DNA of 64,000 nt from CAIWHR01 sp963708855 (GCA_963708855.1 CAVPUM010000008.1:214372-278371); one strand, 5' to 3'. Shown: positions 44,803 to 55,687, counted from the first letter of the stretch. Made by a program: numbers and translations. The notes: generated by a model from the sequence alone, not told the origin.

Positions 44803-47800
44803 ATGGCCATCCGGGTCGCCCTCCAGCACCGCACGACGTATCGCTTCGACCGGAACGTCGGCCTTGCGCCGCACGAGATCCGGCTGCGCCCGGCGCCCCA
44901 CTGCCGGACACCCATCCTCGGTTACTCGCTGCAGGTCGCACCCGACCAGTACTTCCTGAACTGGCAGCAGGACCCCTACGGCAACTGGGTGGCGCGGCTG
45001 GTGTTCACCGCGCCCGCCGACAAGCTCGAGATCGTGGTCGACGTCACGGCCGACATGACCGTGATCAATCCGTTCGATTTCTTCGTCGAGCCCTACGCCG
45101 AGTTCTATCCCTGCACTTACGCGCCGGCGCTGGCCAAGGAACTGATCCCGTTTCTGGAAACGGAGCCGATCGGCCCCCGGCTCGCGGCGTGGGTCGACCG
45201 CTTCCGGCCGACGATCCGGCCCGGGGAGAAGACCGTCGACATGCTGGTTCGCCTCAACCGGCAGCTGCAGGGCGAGATCAGCTATCTCGTCCGCATGGAA
45301 CCCGGCGTGCAGCCGCCCGACGAAACCCTGCACCGCGCGCAGGGATCCTGCCGCGACACCGGATGGCTCCTGGTGCAGATTCTGCGCCATCTGGGCCTCG
45401 CTGCGCGCTTCGCTTCCGGGTACCTTATCCAGCTCGTCGCGGATGTGAAGCCGCTGGACGGCCCCGCGGGTCCCGCACACGATTTCACGGACCTGCACGC
45501 CTGGGCCGAGGTCTATCTGCCGGGCGCCGGATGGATCGGACTCGACCCTACGTCGGGCCTGCTCGCGGGCGAGGGCCACATTCCGCTTGCCTGCACGGCA
45601 GACCCCGGCAACGCCGCGCCGGTGATCGGCTACACCGATGTGTGCGAGGTGGAGTTCTCGTTCGCGATGCAACTGACGCGCGTGCACGAGGATCCGCGGG
45701 TCACGAAGCCCTATGCCGATGCGCAGTGGGCGGCGATCCAGGACGTCGGACGGCAGGTCGACCGCGATCTCGCGGAGCAGGACGTGCGCCTGACGCAGGG
45801 CGGGGAGCCCACATTCGTATCCGTCGACGACATGGACGGCCCGGAATGGAATCACACGGCGCTGTCGCCCAGGAAGCGCGAGCTGGCCGAGACACTGCTG
45901 CGCCGCCTCGCTGACCGCTTCGCCCGCGGCGGGTTTCTGCACTCCGGGCAGGGCAAGTGGTACCCCGGCGAGCCGTTGCCCCGATGGGCCATCGGCATCT
46001 GGTGGCGTGCCGACGGCAAGCCGCTGTGGAACGACCCGGCATTGATCGCCGACACGCGTGCGTCCGGCAGTGCCGATTCCGCGGCCGGGCTGCGCTTCGC
46101 GAGGGGCCTCGCGGAGCGGCTGGGCCTGGATCCCGCGCACGTGATCACGGCGTTCGAGGATGTCCCGAAGCTTCTGGCCACCGAGGCGGCGCTGCCACCG
46201 AACGCGGATCCGCTGGCAGCCGATCTCACCCGGCCGGACGAGCGGGCGCGCCTCGCGCGCCTGCTGCTCTCCGGCCTCGATCGGCCTGCGGGGTTCGTTC
46301 TGCCGCTTCGGGCGATCCCGGTCGAGGCCGGCGATGCGCTGCGGTGGCGCAGCACCCCATGGCCGGTGAAGCGCGAGCGGCTCTACGCACTGCCGGGCGA
46401 TTCGCCGCTCGGGCTTCGGCTCCCGCTGGAGTCGCTGCCGGCCGTCCTGCCTGCGGACGTCGAGCCGGATCACGCGGTCGATCCGTTCGCGCCCCGCGGC
46501 GAGCTGCCCGCGGCCCTGCCGGCTGCAAAGCGCCGCACCAAGCGGGTGGCGAAGTCCACGGTCGTGGCGCCGAAGGATGTGATCAAGACGGCGTTGTGCG
46601 TCGAGGTCCGTGCCGGACACATTCACGTGTTCATGCCGCCGTTGTCGCGCCTCGAGGACTACGTGGCACTGATCGGCGCGGTCGAGGTGACGGCGGCCCA
46701 ATGCGGGCAGCCGGTGGTGATCGAAGGCTACACGCCACCGCGCGACCCGCGTATCCGGGTCCTCAATGTGACACCGGATCCGGGCGTCATCGAAGTCAAC
46801 ATCCATCCGGCGTCCTCATGGGACGAGCTCGTAGCCACCACCGAGACGCTGTACGAGGAAGCCCGGCTATCGCGCCTGTCCACCGAAAAGTTCATGCTCG
46901 ACGGCCGGCATACCGGCACCGGCGGCGGCAATCACGTGACCCTGGGCGGGGCGTCGGCGGCCGACAGCCCCCTGCTGCGGCGCCCGGATCTGCTGCAAAG
47001 CCTGATCACCTACTGGCAGAACCACCCGGCGCTGTCGTATCTGTTCTCGGGCACGTTCATCGGTCCCACCAGCCAGTCGCCGCGGGTCGACGAGGCGCGC
47101 GACGACCGCCTGTACGAACTGGAGATCGCGTTCCAGCAGATGGGTCGCAAGCACAAATCGGGCGACGAGTCGCCGACACCGTGGCTCGTCGACCGGCTGT
47201 TGCGTCACTTGCTCACCGACCTCACCGGCAACACACACCGCGCAGAGTTTTCCATCGACAAGCTGTATTCGCCGGACTCGCCCACCGGTCGTCTCGGCCT
47301 GCTCGAATTCCGCGCGTTCGAAATGCCGCCGCACGCACGGATGAGCCTCGTCCAGACGCTGCTGCTGCGCGCGCTGGTCGCGCGGTTCTGGCGGGAGCCT
47401 TATCGCGGCGGCCTGGTCCGCTGGGGCACCGCGCTGCACGACCGATGGCTGTTGCCTCACTTCGTCGCCGCGGACATCCGCGATGTCGTCGCCGATCTGG
47501 CGGCGCACGGATACCCGCTGGCGCAAAGCTGGTTCGATCCGTTTGTCGAATTCCGTTTTCCGCGGTTCGGCACGGTGACCTACGATGGCGTCACGATCGA
47601 ACTGCGGCAGGCGATCGAGCCGTGGCACGTGCTGGGCGAAGAGGTGAGTGGGACCGGAACGGCGCGGTACGTCGATTCGTCCGTCGAACGTCTGCAGGTC
47701 AAGGTCAACGGGATCACCGGCGCGCGCCATCGGGTGGCGTGCAACGGTCGCGCGCTGCCGCTCACTCCCACGGGCATCCCCGGGGAATACGTTGCGGGCG

Positions 47801-48108
47801 TGCGCTTTCGCGCCTGGAACCCGCCGTCGGCGCTGCACCCCACGATAGGCGTCCAGGCGCCCCTCGTGTTCGATCTCGTCGATGCCTGGGCGGTAAGGGC
47901 GCTCGGCGGCTGCACGTACCACGTTTCGCATCCGGGCGGCCGCAGCTACGATGCGTTTCCGGTGAACGCCAACGAAGCCGAGGCCCGCCGCGTCGCCCGT
48001 TTCTGGGCGCACGGACACACGCCGGGCGCCATGACGCTGACGGCCGAACCGTCCAATCCGGCAACGCCGACCACGCTCGACCTGCGCTGGCGGCCGACGC
48101 TACGCTAG
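44803..48108 (+). CDS. Transglutaminase-like / DUF2126 protein of the Anbu cluster
   Basis: 1101 residues. The N-terminal bacterial transglutaminase domain (VALQHRTTYRFDRNVGLAPH) is followed by the papain-like core with Cys183 (QGSCRDTGWLLVQILRHLG), His232 (DLHAWAEVYL) and Asp248 (WIGLDPTSG), a complete triad. From about residue 330 the DUF2126 region begins (VRLTQGGEPTFVSVDDMDG) and continues to the end, with FMLDGRHTGTGGGNHVTLGG a conserved block. Bacterial members probably act as peptidases or amidases rather than crosslinkers. Last gene of the cluster; the ATP-grasp domain fused to alpha-E in some species is separate here. Confidence 0.9.
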   Translation: MAIRVALQHRTTYRFDRNVGLAPHEIRLRPAPHCRTPILGYSLQVAPDQYFLNWQQDPYGNWVARLVFTAPADKLEIVVDVTADMTVINPFDFFVEPYAEFYPCTYAPALAKELIPFLETEPIGPRLAAWVDRFRPTIRPGEKTVDMLVRLNRQLQGEISYLVRMEPGVQPPDETLHRAQGSCRDTGWLLVQILRHLGLAARFASGYLIQLVADVKPLDGPAGPAHDFTDLHAWAEVYLPGAGWIGLDPTSGLLAGEGHIPLACTADPGNAAPVIGYTDVCEVEFSFAMQLTRVHEDPRVTKPYADAQWAAIQDVGRQVDRDLAEQDVRLTQGGEPTFVSVDDMDGPEWNHTALSPRKRELAETLLRRLADRFARGGFLHSGQGKWYPGEPLPRWAIGIWWRADGKPLWNDPALIADTRASGSADSAAGLRFARGLAERLGLDPAHVITAFEDVPKLLATEAALPPNADPLAADLTRPDERARLARLLLSGLDRPAGFVLPLRAIPVEAGDALRWRSTPWPVKRERLYALPGDSPLGLRLPLESLPAVLPADVEPDHAVDPFAPRGELPAALPAAKRRTKRVAKSTVVAPKDVIKTALCVEVRAGHIHVFMPPLSRLEDYVALIGAVEVTAAQCGQPVVIEGYTPPRDPRIRVLNVTPDPGVIEVNIHPASSWDELVATTETLYEEARLSRLSTEKFMLDGRHTGTGGGNHVTLGGASAADSPLLRRPDLLQSLITYWQNHPALSYLFSGTFIGPTSQSPRVDEARDDRLYELEIAFQQMGRKHKSGDESPTPWLVDRLLRHLLTDLTGNTHRAEFSIDKLYSPDSPTGRLGLLEFRAFEMPPHARMSLVQTLLLRALVARFWREPYRGGLVRWGTALHDRWLLPHFVAADIRDVVADLAAHGYPLAQSWFDPFVEFRFPRFGTVTYDGVTIELRQAIEPWHVLGEEVSGTGTARYVDSSVERLQVKVNGITGARHRVACNGRALPLTPTGIPGEYVAGVRFRAWNPPSALHPTIGVQAPLVFDLVDAWAVRALGGCTYHVSHPGGRSYDAFPVNANEAEARRVARFWAHGHTPGAMTLTAEPSNPATPTTLDLRWRPTLR

Positions 48109-48182
48109 GATCCGGCCGGTACCCCGGGCGGGTCGTCGAACCGGCCCGGTAAAATGGCGCGAACTCCCGAGTCCGAACCGCG

Positions 48183-49583
48183 ATGACCGTCCGCACCCGT
48201 TTCGCCCCCAGCCCGACCGGCTTCCTGCACCTCGGCGGCGCGCGCACCGCGCTGTTTGCCTGGGCGTACGCGCGCCGGCACGGCGGCACGTTCATCCTGC
48301 GCATCGAGGACACCGACGTCGGGCGGTCGACGCCGGAGGCGGTGCAGGCCATCCTCGATGCGATGGCCTGGCTCGGCCTCGATTACGACGAAGGTCCGTT
48401 CTTCCAGATGCAACGGATGGACCGGTATCGCGCGGTATTGCGCGAGATGCTCGAGCGCGGGCTCGCCTACCACTGCTACATGCCGCCGCCCGAGCTCGAT
48501 GCTTTGCGCGCGGCGCAAATGGCCCGCGGCGAGAAGCCGCGTTACGACGGGCGCTGGCGCCCCGAGAACGCAGCCGGCAGGTCGCCTCCGGCAGGCGTGG
48601 CACCGGTGATCCGGTTCAAGAATCCGCTTGCGGGCAGCGTCGTCTGGGACGACCGCGTCAAGGGACGCATCGAGATCGCCAACGCGGAGCTCGACGATCT
48701 CGTCATCGCGCGACCCGATGGCACGCCGACCTACAATTTCTGCGTCGTCGTCGACGATCTCGACATGCGGATCACGCACGTCGTCCGCGGCGACGACCAC
48801 GTGAACAACACCCCCCGGCAGATCAACATCATCCGTGCGCTGGGAGCCGAGCCGCCGGTCTACGCGCACGTCCCGACGGTGCTGGGCGAGGACGGCCAGA
48901 AGCTGTCCAAGCGCCATGGCGCGGTCAGCGTGATGCAATACGAGGAGCTGGGCTACCTGCCGGATGCCATGGCCAATTTCCTCGCGCGGCTGGGCTGGGG
49001 GCACGGCGACGACGAGGTGTTCACGCGCGATCAGTTCGTCGCATGGTTCGACCTCGACGCGATCAACCCCGCGCCGTCCCGGTTCAACGCCGACAAGCTG
49101 AAGTGGCTCAACCAGGAGCACATGAAGCGCCTGACCGAGGAGGAACTCGGTGGTCGGCTCGTGTCGTACCTCGTCCGGGCGGGGCTCGACGCGGCGGCGG
49201 GGCCGGCTCCCGGTGCCGTGGGCCTGCTGTTGCGCGAGCGCGTGGCGACCTTGGCGGAGATGGCCGCCGCCGCGCACTACTTCTACGTGCCGCCACAGCC
49301 ATCCGCGGAGCGGCGCGCCGAGGTTGTGAACGATGCGAATCGCCTCGCACTGTCGGAGCTCGCGACGGAATTCGCGACCGTCGCATGGACGCGGGACGCC
49401 CTCGGTGGCGCGATGAAGGCCGCCGCGACGCGAAATGGCCTGAAGGCGGGGCAGGTGATGATGGCGTTGCGCGTGCTCGCCTGCGGCACGCGAGAGACGC
49501 CCGCGATCGACGCCGTGCTCGCGTTGCTGGGACGCGAAGCGGTGACCGCGCGACTCGCCGCGGGATTGGGCACCGCCGGTTGA
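48183..49583 (+). CDS. gltX: Glutamyl-tRNA synthetase
   Basis: 466 residues, a class I synthetase charging tRNA-Glu. The HIGH-type motif is in APSPTGFLHLGGARTALF, and the KMSKS-type motif is KLSKRHGAVSV. The YHCYM segment and the DDHVNNTPRQINI block match the catalytic domain; the C-terminal anticodon-binding domain starts around residue 300. ATG 48183 is used; a TAAAAT at 48150-48155 may be a -10. Its tRNA-Glu substrate gene is at the end of the window. Confidence 0.96.
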   Translation: MTVRTRFAPSPTGFLHLGGARTALFAWAYARRHGGTFILRIEDTDVGRSTPEAVQAILDAMAWLGLDYDEGPFFQMQRMDRYRAVLREMLERGLAYHCYMPPPELDALRAAQMARGEKPRYDGRWRPENAAGRSPPAGVAPVIRFKNPLAGSVVWDDRVKGRIEIANAELDDLVIARPDGTPTYNFCVVVDDLDMRITHVVRGDDHVNNTPRQINIIRALGAEPPVYAHVPTVLGEDGQKLSKRHGAVSVMQYEELGYLPDAMANFLARLGWGHGDDEVFTRDQFVAWFDLDAINPAPSRFNADKLKWLNQEHMKRLTEEELGGRLVSYLVRAGLDAAAGPAPGAVGLLLRERVATLAEMAAAAHYFYVPPQPSAERRAEVVNDANRLALSELATEFATVAWTRDALGGAMKAAATRNGLKAGQVMMALRVLACGTRETPAIDAVLALLGREAVTARLAAGLGTAG

Positions 49584-49595
49584 TTCCTGTAGAAT
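49566..49595 (+). promoter_or_regulatory. Putative pyrG promoter
   Basis: TTGGGC (49566-49571) and TAGAAT (49590-49595) are 18 bases apart, ending 24 bases before the pyrG ATG. The -35 overlaps the 3' end of gltX. Confidence 0.55.
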
Positions 49596-49619
49596 GCGGA
49601 TTTCCGGAACTTGTCGCCC

Positions 49620-51317
49620 ATGCCCAAGTTCGTATTCGTCACCGGCGGCGTCGTTTCCTCGTTGGGGAAGGGCATCGCCGCCGCCTCACTTGCCGCGATC
49701 CTCGCGTCCCGCGGCGTCCGCGTCACCCATCTCAAGCTCGACCCGTACATCAACGTCGATCCTGGAACGATGAGTCCGTTCCAGCACGGCGAGGTGTTCG
49801 TCACCGAGGACGGCGCCGAGACCGATCTCGACCTCGGTCACTACGAGCGCTTCACCGACGTGAAGATGGGCCGGCGCAACAATTTCACGACCGGCCAGAT
49901 CTACGAGAGCGTGATCCGCAAGGAGCGCCGCGGCGACTACCTCGGCGGCACGGTCCAGGTGATCCCGCACATCACCGACGAGATCAAGAGCTGGATCATG
50001 GCAGCCGCCAAGCTCAACGGCACCGAGGCCGAAGTCGTCGTCGTCGAAGTTGGCGGCACCGTCGGCGACATCGAATCGCTGCCGTTTCTGGAAGCAATCC
50101 GGCAGATGGGCATCACGCAGGGCCGCGACAACGTCTGCTACGTTCACCTCACGCTCGTGCCCTATGTCGCGGCGGCCGGCGAGATGAAGACCAAGCCGAC
50201 GCAGCACTCGGTGAAGGAACTGCGCGAGATCGGCATCCAGCCGGACGTCGTGCTCTGCCGCGCCGACCGGCCGCTGCAGGACGGCGACCGGCGCAAGATC
50301 TCGCTGTTCACCAACGTGCCCGCCGAAGCGGTGATCCCGGCGCTCGACACCGACTCCATCTACAAGATCCCCGGCGCGCTGCACGCCGAGGGGCTCGATG
50401 CCATCGTCTGCAGGAAGCTGCAGATCGACCCACCGCCTGCTGACCTCTCTATCTGGAAGCGGCTCGTCGATGCACTCGAGCACCCGGAGCACGCCGTGCA
50501 CGTCGCCATGGTCGGCAAGTACGTCGACCTCACGGAGTCGTACAAGTCGCTGTCGGAAGCGCTGATTCACGCCGGCATTCACACCCGCAGCAAGGTGCAC
50601 ATCCACTACGTCGATTCCGAAGCGGTCGAGCGCGACGGGACCGACTGCCTCGCGGCGATGGACGCGATCCTCGTTCCGGGAGGATTCGGCAAGCGCGGGG
50701 TCGAGGGCAAGATCGCGGCGATACGCTACGCCCGCGAGAATGGCGTCCCGTATCTCGGGATCTGCCTCGGCATGCAGCTGGCGGTGATCGAGTATGCGCG
50801 GCACATGGCGGGTCTCGAGGGCGCCAACAGCACCGAGTTCGACGCCGAGACGAGGCATCCGGTCGTCGCCCTGATCACCGAGTGGCAGAACCGCGACGGC
50901 TCGATCGAGCGGCGCGCGGCGGACTCCAACCTCGGCGGAACCATGCGCCTGGGCGGCCAGCCCTGCGATGTCGTCCCGGGCTCCCTCGCGCACCGGATCT
51001 ACGGCGCGACCACCGTGGCCGAGCGGCACCGTCATCGGTACGAGGTCAACAACCATTACCTGCCGCGCCTCGAAGCGGCGGGTCTCGTCGTCGGCGCGCG
51101 GGCGAGGAGCGAAGCGGCGGGTGATTTGTGCGAGATGATCGAGTTGCCGCAGCACCCGTGGTTCTTCGGTTGTCAGTTCCACCCCGAATTCACGTCCAAC
51201 CCGCGTCGCGGGCATCCGCTGTTCATAGGCTTCGCGCGCGCCGCGCTCGATCGCCAGCGCCGCGCCGCGAGCGGCAGCGATAGCGACGCCGTCGCCGAGC
51301 TGGTTGCTTCCATCTGA
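49620..51317 (+). CDS. pyrG: CTP synthase
   Basis: 565 residues. The N-terminal amidoligase domain starts MPKFVFVTGGVVSSLGKGIA and includes LKLDPYINVDPGTMSPFQHG and GGTVGDIES. The C-terminal glutamine amidotransferase has YLGICLGMQLAVIEYA with nucleophile Cys382 and HPEF near the end. It aminates UTP to CTP using glutamine, downstream of PyrH at 2.6 kb. ATG 49620 is favoured over the in-frame start three codons earlier because MPKFVFVTGG is the universal N terminus. kdsA follows after 13 bases. Confidence 0.97.
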   Translation: MPKFVFVTGGVVSSLGKGIAAASLAAILASRGVRVTHLKLDPYINVDPGTMSPFQHGEVFVTEDGAETDLDLGHYERFTDVKMGRRNNFTTGQIYESVIRKERRGDYLGGTVQVIPHITDEIKSWIMAAAKLNGTEAEVVVVEVGGTVGDIESLPFLEAIRQMGITQGRDNVCYVHLTLVPYVAAAGEMKTKPTQHSVKELREIGIQPDVVLCRADRPLQDGDRRKISLFTNVPAEAVIPALDTDSIYKIPGALHAEGLDAIVCRKLQIDPPPADLSIWKRLVDALEHPEHAVHVAMVGKYVDLTESYKSLSEALIHAGIHTRSKVHIHYVDSEAVERDGTDCLAAMDAILVPGGFGKRGVEGKIAAIRYARENGVPYLGICLGMQLAVIEYARHMAGLEGANSTEFDAETRHPVVALITEWQNRDGSIERRAADSNLGGTMRLGGQPCDVVPGSLAHRIYGATTVAERHRHRYEVNNHYLPRLEAAGLVVGARARSEAAGDLCEMIELPQHPWFFGCQFHPEFTSNPRRGHPLFIGFARAALDRQRRAASGSDSDAVAELVASI

Positions 51318-51330
51318 AGCCCACCGCCCG

Positions 51331-52182
51331 ATGAACTTGTGCGGCTTCGAAGTCGGGCTCGACCGTCCGCTGTTCCTGATCGCCGGACCGTGCGTCGTCG
51401 AGTCCCGCCAGTTCCAGATCGATGTGGCCGGCCGGCTGAAGGAGATCTGCGCGCGCATCGGCATTCCGTTCGTCTTCAAGTCATCGTACGACAAGGCGAA
51501 CCGCAGCTCCGGCACGGCTTACCGGGGGCCGGGGAGGGCCGAGGGGTTGCGCGTCCTCGCGGAGGTGAAGCGGCAGGTCGGCGTCGCGGTGCTGACCGAC
51601 GTCCACACGGCGGCCGAGGTGCCGGAGGTGGCGAGCGTCGTCGACGTGTTGCAGACCCCGGCCTTCCTGTGCCGGCAGACCGATTTCATCCAGGCGGCAG
51701 CCCGCGCCGGCAAACCGGTCAACATCAAGAAGGGGCAGTTCCTGGCGCCGGAGGACATGTTGCAGGTCGTCCGCAAAGCCAAGGCCGCGAGCGGCATCGA
51801 CAACATCATGGTCTGCGAACGCGGCGCTTCGTTCGGCTACCACAACCTCGTCTCCGACATGCGCGGTCTTGCGATCATGCGGGCGACCGGCTGCCCGGTG
51901 GTGTTCGACGCCACGCATTCGGTGCAGCTTCCCGGCGGGCTCGGCACCGCCAGCGGCGGCCAGCGCGAATTCGTCCCGGTGCTGGCACGCGCGGCCGTCG
52001 CCGCGGGAGTGGCCGGCGTGTTCATGGAAACACACCCGGAGCCCGACAAGGCGCTGTCCGACGGGCCCAATGCATGGCCGCTGGCGCAGATCGAGGCGCT
52101 GCTCGGGACGCTGGTGCTGCTCGATGCGGTCGTGAAGCGCGCGGGCTTTCCCGAAGACGAGCTGATGGCGGCGACAGCCTGA
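51331..52182 (+). CDS. kdsA: 3-deoxy-D-manno-octulosonate 8-phosphate synthase
   Basis: 283 residues. It condenses PEP with arabinose 5-phosphate to make Kdo-8-P for the lipopolysaccharide inner core. Family blocks are LFLIAGPCVVESRQFQIDVA, FKSSYDKANRSSGTAYRGPG, KKGQFLAPEDMLQVVRKAKA, FDATHSVQLPGG and METHPEPDKALSDGPNAWPL. ATG 51331 is used; an upstream in-frame TTG would overlap pyrG. It is positioned between pyrG and eno, as in many proteobacteria; eno makes PEP, its substrate. Confidence 0.96.
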   Translation: MNLCGFEVGLDRPLFLIAGPCVVESRQFQIDVAGRLKEICARIGIPFVFKSSYDKANRSSGTAYRGPGRAEGLRVLAEVKRQVGVAVLTDVHTAAEVPEVASVVDVLQTPAFLCRQTDFIQAAARAGKPVNIKKGQFLAPEDMLQVVRKAKAASGIDNIMVCERGASFGYHNLVSDMRGLAIMRATGCPVVFDATHSVQLPGGLGTASGGQREFVPVLARAAVAAGVAGVFMETHPEPDKALSDGPNAWPLAQIEALLGTLVLLDAVVKRAGFPEDELMAATA

Positions 52183-52234
52183 ACCGATTTCCCCTGACTT
52201 CCAACCGAGTCCCAACTTCTGATCCCGGAAAACC

Positions 52235-53518
<1,284 letters not shown>

Positions 53519-53524
53519 GTCGCC

Positions 53525-53894
53525 TTGCGCTGGCTCGCTTTCGCCTTCATCGCCCTCATCGTGGCGCTGCAGTATCCGATGTGGCTCGGCAAGGGGGGGT
53601 GGCTCCAGGTGCGCGAATTCGACCGCGGACTCGCGGCGCAGAAAGAGGCGAACGCGAAGCTCAAGCAGCGCAACGACGCGCTCGACGCCGACGTGCGCGA
53701 CCTGAAGACGGGCTTTGAAGCGATCGAGGAGCGCGCGCGCTCGGAGCTCGGCATGGTGAAGCAGGACGAGGTCTTCTTCCAGCTGCAGCAGGGTGCCCGG
53801 CAGGAGCGGCGAGGACCCGGCGGCGATCCGATCGGCGGGGGAGTCCGCTCCCCGGCCCATCCGACCGGCCGCACGGCCTGCCGAAAAGCGCTGA
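53525..53894 (+). CDS. ftsB: Cell division protein FtsB (3' end uncertain)
   Basis: A short bitopic protein: an N-terminal membrane helix (WLAFAFIALIVALQYPMWLG), then a coiled coil (about residues 30-75, EANAKLKQRNDALDADVRDL) and the terminal ARSELGMVKQDEVFFQL typical of FtsB/DivIC. FtsB joins FtsL and FtsQ in the divisome. The TTG start is six bases after eno. As written, the frame runs on into the RNA methyltransferase without a stop. One extra base between about 53790 and 53880 would end FtsB at TGA 53892-53894; I use that as the likely end. A natural fusion is less likely. Confidence 0.78.
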
Positions 53895-53941
53895 CGCCGC
53901 GCGGGTTTTCGCGGCCGGTTCCGGACTTGCGCACCCTGACC

Positions 53942-54760
53942 GTGCAGCGCGTCACCTCCCGACACAATCCGCGCCTGCGCGAAGCCGCGGCACTGGTGGC
54001 GTCCGCACGCGAGCGGCGCAAGTCGGGCAAATGCGTGCTCGAAGGCGAGCACGTGGTCGCGGCCTGTGCCGCCCGCCACGGGGCACCCGAAACGCTGATC
54101 GTCACCGATGCGGCGCTGGCAGCCCCCGCCGTGCGGGCGCTGGCCGAACGCCACGCGGAGCGCACGCTCGTGGTTTCCGAGTCGCTTTTCGCCGGGATCG
54201 CGTCGCTGCCGGCCAGCGTCGGCGTGCTGGCCATCGTCCCGACGCCGCGACCGGCGCTCTCGGCGAATGCCGACTTCTGCCTGCTGCTGGACGGCGTGCA
54301 GGATCCGGGGAACGTCGGCTCGATGCTGCGCTCGGCCGCCGCCGCGGGAGTGGCGCAGGTGCTGCTGTCGAAGCACTGCGCCTTCGCGTGGTCGCCGAAG
54401 GTCCTGCGCGCCGGGCAGGGCGCGCATTTCTGCCTCGCCATCCACGAGGACGTCGACCTGACGGCGTGGGCGCAAGCCTACCGCGCGACCGGCGCGGACG
54501 TCGTCGCCACCGTCGCGGCTGGCGGGACCTCGCTGTTCGCCGCGCCGCTCGCCGGGCGCGTCGCACTGGCCATCGGCAACGAAGGGGTCGGCCTCTCGGC
54601 CGAGCTCGCGGCGCAGGCGACGCAGCGGGTGACGATTCCGATGCCCGGCGGCGTCGAATCGCTCAATGCCGCGGCCGCCGCCGCCGTTTGCCTGTTCGAA
54701 TGCGTGCGGCAGCGTGACACCGCGAACGGCGCTCGTGCCTCGTCCCGGATTTCCGGCTAG
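53942..54760 (+). CDS. TrmH/SpoU family RNA 2'-O-methyltransferase
   Basis: About 272 residues from GTG 53942. The N-terminal VTSRHNPRLREAAALVASAR and KCVLEGEHVVAAC form the substrate-binding domain of TrmH-like enzymes; the knotted catalytic domain shows FCLLLDGVQDPGNVGSMLRS, VALAIGNEGVGLSAELA and IPMPGGVESLNAAAAAAVCL. The RNA target cannot be assigned; it is distinct from RlmB at 22.4 kb. The start is uncertain because the frame is continuous with ftsB. It converges on rbsK, overlapping by four bases. Confidence 0.85.
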   Translation: MQRVTSRHNPRLREAAALVASARERRKSGKCVLEGEHVVAACAARHGAPETLIVTDAALAAPAVRALAERHAERTLVVSESLFAGIASLPASVGVLAIVPTPRPALSANADFCLLLDGVQDPGNVGSMLRSAAAAGVAQVLLSKHCAFAWSPKVLRAGQGAHFCLAIHEDVDLTAWAQAYRATGADVVATVAAGGTSLFAAPLAGRVALAIGNEGVGLSAELAAQATQRVTIPMPGGVESLNAAAAAAVCLFECVRQRDTANGARASSRISG

Positions 54761-55687
54761 TCCAGCCGGCGGGAAGTCAGCGTCGCTTCGACGATGCCGG
54801 CGAGTCGCCGGATCGCCGCTGCTGTCGGCAGTCCGGGTTGCGCGCCCGCGGCCGTGCAGGCCAGCGATCCCGCGGCGACGCCCTCGGCGATGGCGCGCGG
54901 CCACTCGGCACGTCGATCGAGGGCGGCGGCAAGCGCGCCGGCGAATGCGTCGCCGGCTCCCGTCGTGTCGACGACGTCAACGGCGGGCGCCGGAGCGGTG
55001 ATCAGGGTCCCGTCGACGGCGCCGGTCACGCCGCGCCGCCCCAGCGTGACGACAGTGGCGCAACCGTGACGACGATGCATCGCGGCCGCAAACGCTTCCG
55101 GCGCAGCGGGGCAGGCCGAGCGCGGCCGCGATCTCGGCGGCCTCGATCGCGTTGACGATCAGCACGTCGATCGCCGCCAGGAGTTCCGGCGGCAGCGCCT
55201 GCGCCGGCGCGGCATTGAGGACCACGCGCGCGCCACATTGCCGGGCCCGGGACGCGAAGTCGCGCACGGCGTCGACCGGGACTTCGAGCTGCAGAGCCAC
55301 CGTGGTCCCCGGACCGAGCGCCGCATCGGGAACGTTTGCCGCGAGCGCCTTGGCGTTCGCGCCCGGAATCACCGTGATCGCGTTCTGCCCGCTCGCTTCG
55401 ACGTGGATCAGCGCGACTCCGGTCGGCCCCGGTTCCTTTTGCACCCATGCGATGTCGACGCCCGCGGCGATCAGTCCGGCCACGGCCGCGGCGGCGAAGA
55501 TGTCGGTGCCGACGGCGCCGGCCATGGCGACATCGGCGCCGGCACGGCGCGCCGCAATCGCCTGGTTGGCGCCCTTGCCGCCGGGGAGCATCGCGAAGGA
55601 CAGGCCGGCGATCGTCTCGCCGGGCTGCGGCAGGCGCTCGGTGCGCGCGACGAGGTCGAGATTGATGGAACCGAAGACGATGATCAT
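54757..55687 (-). CDS. rbsK: Ribokinase / PfkB family sugar kinase (one frameshift)
   Basis: About 310 residues. The N terminus MIIVFGSINLDLVARTERLP, the PfkB signature MLPGGKGANQAIAARRAGAD and the C-terminal DTTGAGDAFAGALAAALDR with catalytic Asp identify ribokinase. One extra C near 55107-55111 breaks the frame; removal joins AAALGLP to AAPEAFAAAMHRRHG. Ribokinase phosphorylates ribose; no ribose transporter is adjacent, so another sugar or nucleoside is possible. It is the only clear frameshift between 55 kb and the end of the window. Confidence 0.87.

Noticed and set aside
41506..46806. A 1766-codon open frame on the minus strand across the Anbu cluster
   Set aside because: It is antisense to four well-recognised genes, has His/Arg/Asp-rich composition without domains, and is the usual mirror of high-GC codon bias.
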